From Oenanthe sinensis (taxonomy: Eukaryota; Streptophyta; Magnoliopsida; Apiales; Apiaceae): a DNA stretch of 64,000 nt. Under the pieces are notes generated by a model. It did no database searches. It was not told where the DNA came from and worked only from the letters and a program-made list of their open reading frames with translations. The position numbers and the translations under genes were made by a program. Shown piece after piece: positions 60,801 to 64,000 of the stretch (its first letter is position 1; each line of letters begins with the position of its first letter). The stretch covers positions 47,617,455 through 47,681,454 of the forward strand of contig CM053799.1 of assembly GCA_028671895.1 (NCBI GenBank), written 5' to 3'.

Positions 60801-61953
60801 TCTTTACCTGAGGTTTATCACTAGAAGCAATAGTGTATGTTACCTCACAATTATTCGAATTAGCTTTACCATCTAACGCAAGGATTAAAGAATCAACTTC
60901 AGCATTCCCATCTCCTTCTGAAGCTTCCAACATAAGAACTGTTTCTAATGGATCACTCAACAAAATTTGAGGAAGCTCATCATTGACAATTTCATCTATA
61001 ACATCAATCCTGTAACAAGTATTCTCAAGCATAGGTGACTTAAGAGCAGTGGTTAGAGTAAAAGAAATTTTATCATCACCAACACTTAAAGTAAGAGTCC
61101 CATTTTTAACATCAATAACAGCACCTGCAGTACAGAGGAATGGCCTACCCAAAATGATGGGTATTTGGGTATCTTCTTCCATGTCCAACACTACAAAGTC
61201 TACAGGGATATAGAATTTTCCAACCCTAACAGGCACATCCTCTAAAATACCAAGTGGGTATTTTATAGAACGGTCTGCCATTTGCAATGTCATTTGTGTG
61301 CATTTCAATTCTCCCATGTTTAATTTTTGAAAAATTGAAAGAGGCATGACAGAGAGGCTAGCGCCTAAGTCACATAAAGCTTTGTCAATAAACAATGCAC
61401 CTAAGTGACATGGGATCGAAAAACTACTAGGATCTTTAAGTTTAGGTGTAGACTTATTTTGTAAAACAGCACTACACTCTTCAGTAAAAGCTACTGTCTC
61501 CACCTCGCCAAAAGATCTTTTCTTTGTAAGAATATCCTTTAAAAACTTTGCATATGATGGAACTTGAGAAATTAAATCAGTAAAAGGAACAGTTACCTCA
61601 AGATTTTGGACAAGTGTCATAAATTTACCAAACTGTTGATCTACCTTAGTTTTGTTCATCCTGCTAGGGAATGGCAACTTAGGCACAATTGGTGGAGTAG
61701 CATTAGTAGCATTCTCATCATTAACTTTCTTGCTTCCTTCAGTTCCACTTTCTTTTACTGGATCAACGGCTTCATCTACATTGTCATCTTGGGTGTTTTC
61801 CTTTTCTTTCGCAATGACCACATCATCATTAGGCATTGGAGGACCATTATATGTCAGACCACTTCTAATAGCGATGGCATTCACATTCTCCTTTGGTTGA
61901 GTTGGTTGCGAAGGTAAAGAGCCAGGTTGCCTTGTATTTGAAGAGCTAGCCAA
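57892..61953 (-). pseudogene. Athila element 2 pol: protease, RT, RNase H, integrase; broken
   Basis: One frame from gag through to a stop at 57892, interrupted by 59116 (TGA), 58510 (TAA) and 57973 (TAA). The first open piece is 945 codons: protease-like (CDLGASLSVMPLSIF, IILGRPFLCTAG), reverse transcriptase (YRRLNTATKKDHFPLPFID, LDGYSGFFQIPI, active site FMDDFSVYG) and RNase H (CDASDYAIGAVLG, TTEKELLAVV, HTDHSALKYLL). The second and third pieces hold the integrase (HHC2-like GHHGPSKTAAKVL with CDACQRTG; core WGIDFMGPF and SDGGSHF; Glu in VEVSNRQIKS) and a C-terminal domain (LFNSRLRLFPGKLKSRW). No frameshift in pol; only nonsense codons. Confidence 0.93.
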
Positions 61954-61962
61954 TTGGGCAAT

Positions 61963-63215
61963 CTAAGTCTCCATCATCTTGTTATGAACCTTCAATTCTT
62001 TAATCTCTTGCATCAACAGTTTTAACATCTCATTCGTTTGATCAGGTTGCGCAACTTGGTTTGTTTGAGGAACATGTTGTTGAAGAGGTTTCTGAAATCC
62101 AGGAGGATTCATATGTCCTTGAGGAGGCTTGAATTGTTGTTGTGGAGGATGCTGATATGCTTGTTGATATTGTTGCTGCTGATTAGGAAGAGGAGGATTC
62201 TGAGCATTATTATTTCTGTAAGAGAAGTTTGGATGATCCCTCCACCCTGGATTGTAAGTGTTCGAGTACGGATTGTACTGTTGCCTCTGTTGGAAAGCAT
62301 TTGCTTGCTCCATCTGAAAATTTTGTGAATTTTGAACATTGTAGGAACAATCGTTACCAAAGTGGCCTTGAATTCCACACACTTCACAAAAAGCATTATT
62401 AATATGAGCCATAGGTGACATTGCATTAATGTTCATGGGAGGAGTAGGAGACTGTGTAGTCTTCAATGAATGAATCTCTTGAGTTAATGCAGTAATTTGA
62501 GATGACAACAGAGAATAAGCATCAACTTCAAGTTTACCTCCCTTCTTGGGTGCTCTTGAATTATTAAAGTGATTAGCAGCCAAATTTGCAAGAAAAGCAT
62601 ACCCGTCTTCAACTCCTTTGTCTAAAAATACACCACCTGCAGCATTATCAACCATACTCTTTGTTTCAGGGTCGAGACCATTGTAGAAGCGTTTAAGCAG
62701 AAACCACTTCTCAAGACCATGGTGAGGGCATGAACGTTGAATATCTTTGAATCTTTCCCAAGAATCCCTAAGAGACTCGCCATACTCTTGTTTAAAAGTT
62801 GTCATCTTGTCAACCAATTCATCAGTTTTGTTGGGAGAAAAATACTCAGTTAGGAAGGCTTGAGCAATTGCATCCCATTCAGTGACATTAAAATCATTCA
62901 ACCATTTTTGAGCTTTATCACGAAGAGAAAACCCAAATAACATGACTTTCAACTGATCTGTAATGACACCGTGATGTTTGATAGTAGAGCAAAGTTGTTG
63001 AAACCTTTGCAGATGAAGTGTAGGGTCTTCAGAAGGAAGACCAGCAAACTGAATATGTTGGATCATACTGAGCAATGCTGGTTTGATCTCGAAGTTTGCT
63101 GCTCGATGATCTTTTGTTGTTTTCCCTTCTTTCGTTTGTCGATGAACTGTTGTATAGTTTGCTCAAATTCAAGACTAAGAGGAGTAGTATCTGCGTCTCC
63201 TGTAGACCTGGGCAT
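61963..63215 (-). pseudogene. Athila element 2 gag, frameshift near its start and stop at its end
   Basis: A likely start is ATG 63215 (MPRSTGDADTTPLSLEFEQ), but the frame shifts near 63110-63125 (RKKGK in one frame, DHRAANFEIKPALL in the next), so the long open part begins at ATG 63075. The retrotrans_gag domain (MLFGFSLRDKAQKWL, WDAIAQAFLTEYF, SLRDSWERFKDIQRSC, KRFYNGLDP) is followed by a canonical CX2CX4HX4C knuckle CEVCGIQGHFGNDC and a Gln/Pro/Asn-rich linker. TAG at 61963-61965 stands in the same frame as pol, where the context suggests Gln. Confidence 0.9.
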
Positions 63216-63324
63216 GAACAACTAAACAAGGAAAACAGTAAAATCGGTCTCAGTTGGAACAAAAGTTCCAATGAGACAAGGAAACAATTTAAATAACTAA
63301 ACTAAAAACTATAGAAACTAGCCG

Positions 63325-63343
63325 TCTTCCCGGCAGCGGCGCC
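63325..63343 (-). promoter_or_regulatory. Primer binding site, Athila element 2
   Basis: Minus strand TGGCGCCGCTGCCGGGAAG, differing from element 1 only at the last base. Confidence 0.8.
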
Positions 63344-63353
63344 AAAAACTTCA

Positions 63354-64000
63354 TGCGTTTTATTTATAATACCGCAAATGCACGGTGTCTGTTATTAGAA
63401 GAGACTGGCAAGTACGGGTCGAATCCACAAGGAGACGGGTTCTAAGAAATTTAATCTAATTATTGTGAATTGTTTCCAGAGAAAAACGATTATCGAGAAT
63501 TTTTATTAACTAAAGAATGCAAATTAAATTTATATGAATTCAATTAACTAAAAGTCTAGGGCAATTCAGGTTCACCATGCTTACACCAAAATTAGTTATA
63601 TAAATATAGCAATTCAATGGGTCAAATAACTAGAGCAATTGTTAATCTCTCTCAAGCATTAACGCTCTCAAAAATCCAATGATGCTCTCGCACTCACATT
63701 CATTCTGCTAATCGTATGTATGCCTCTAATGAGTAAAATCTCTCGATCCATTACTCTTATTTGCATGAAATAATCTATGATATTGGCCAATTACACAAAT
63801 TAAATATTAAAACATATCGATTAGAATTACCCATAACCCGTTCAACTACTAATAAAAATAAAACATAGTTATGGTGCAAACATGGCTTCCCTTTGCGCCC
63901 TAGAATGAAACTACTCACTCATGTTAGAAGTAAAAACAATAAAAACTATGAAGAAAACCATGTAAAACATATATTAAAATAAGAGAATATAAAAGAGTAC
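63354..64000 (-). repeat. Athila element 2: 5' LTR (right), cut by the window end
   Basis: Starts TGCGTTTTATTTATAATACC; co-linear with 54968-55614, 10 substitutions and no indel by eye. Confidence 0.93.

Larger units (their letters stand above)
54968..64000 (-). mobile_element. Second Athila-type Ty3/gypsy retrotransposon, runs off the window
   Basis: Left LTR 54968-56216, internal region 56217-63353, right LTR from 63354 (647 of an expected 1249 bp visible). The minus-strand layout is gag, pol, GC-rich words, third-ORF remnant, purine tract. It is a different family from element 1: no nucleotide similarity in the LTRs and well-diverged proteins with the same architecture. The left flank is AGTGA; the matching duplication would lie near 64603, outside the window. 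Confidence 0.93.

Noticed and set aside
1..64000. CRISPR arrays, tRNA or rRNA genes, bacterial-type operons
   Set aside because: Repeats present are LTRs, microsatellites and tandem duplications; no cloverleaf or rRNA-like sequence was seen and the gene structure is eukaryotic.

Overview
This is nuclear DNA of a flowering plant. The genes are split by many introns, the spacers are very AT-rich, and L1-type LINE, Athila-type Ty3/gypsy and Helitron-like elements are nested in one another. The three host proteins read as eudicot proteins. An asterid, possibly an Apiales species, is only an impression and cannot be fixed from this window.

Host genes. (1) Minus strand, 3889-10966: a ten-exon gene for HEMERA/pTAC12 (PAP5), a plastid RNA-polymerase-associated protein that also acts in the nucleus in phytochrome signalling; 535 aa, intact. 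(2) Plus strand, 13314-18345: a seven-exon gene for a GALT2-type hydroxyproline O-galactosyltransferase (galectin domain plus GT31 domain, 676 aa, intact), which starts arabinogalactan-protein glycosylation in the Golgi/ER. Genes 1 and 2 are divergent, about 2.35 kb apart, with a retroposon-like copy between them. (3) Plus strand, 45004-51495: a fourteen-exon nucleobase-ascorbate transporter (NAT family, 519 aa, intact).

Between genes 2 and 3 lies about 26 kb of non-genic and mobile DNA: a MITE-like element (19.0-19.4 kb), a decayed transposon-type ORF (21.6-22.5 kb, minus), and remains of a second GALT2 copy of which only intron-3-like and 3'-UTR-like sequence survives (22.57-23.40 kb, resuming at 43.53 kb). 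This ghost has been split by a dead L1-type LINE (23583-43200), itself split by an Athila-type LTR retrotransposon (26782-40579, minus) flanked by the 5-bp duplication ATGTC. The Athila insertion is a three-LTR tandem: LTR - complete internal region - LTR - deleted internal region - truncated LTR.

Beyond the NAT gene (51.5 kb onward) come AT-rich DNA with Helitron-type termini (52276-53569; 54146 onward) and a second, different Athila-type element (54968 to beyond 64000, minus). Both Athila elements share one plan in their own orientation: LTR, PBS beginning TGGCGCC, gag, protease-RT-RNase H-integrase, a conserved non-coding box, GC-rich repeated words, a third ORF of the plant-transposon/ATHILA-ORF1 type, a purine-rich tract and LTR. 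All mobile-element ORFs carry stops or frameshifts, and nearly all the stops fit C:G to T:A changes. LTR pairs differ by about 1.5 percent, so insertion was recent. I found no tRNA, rRNA or CRISPR-like features.
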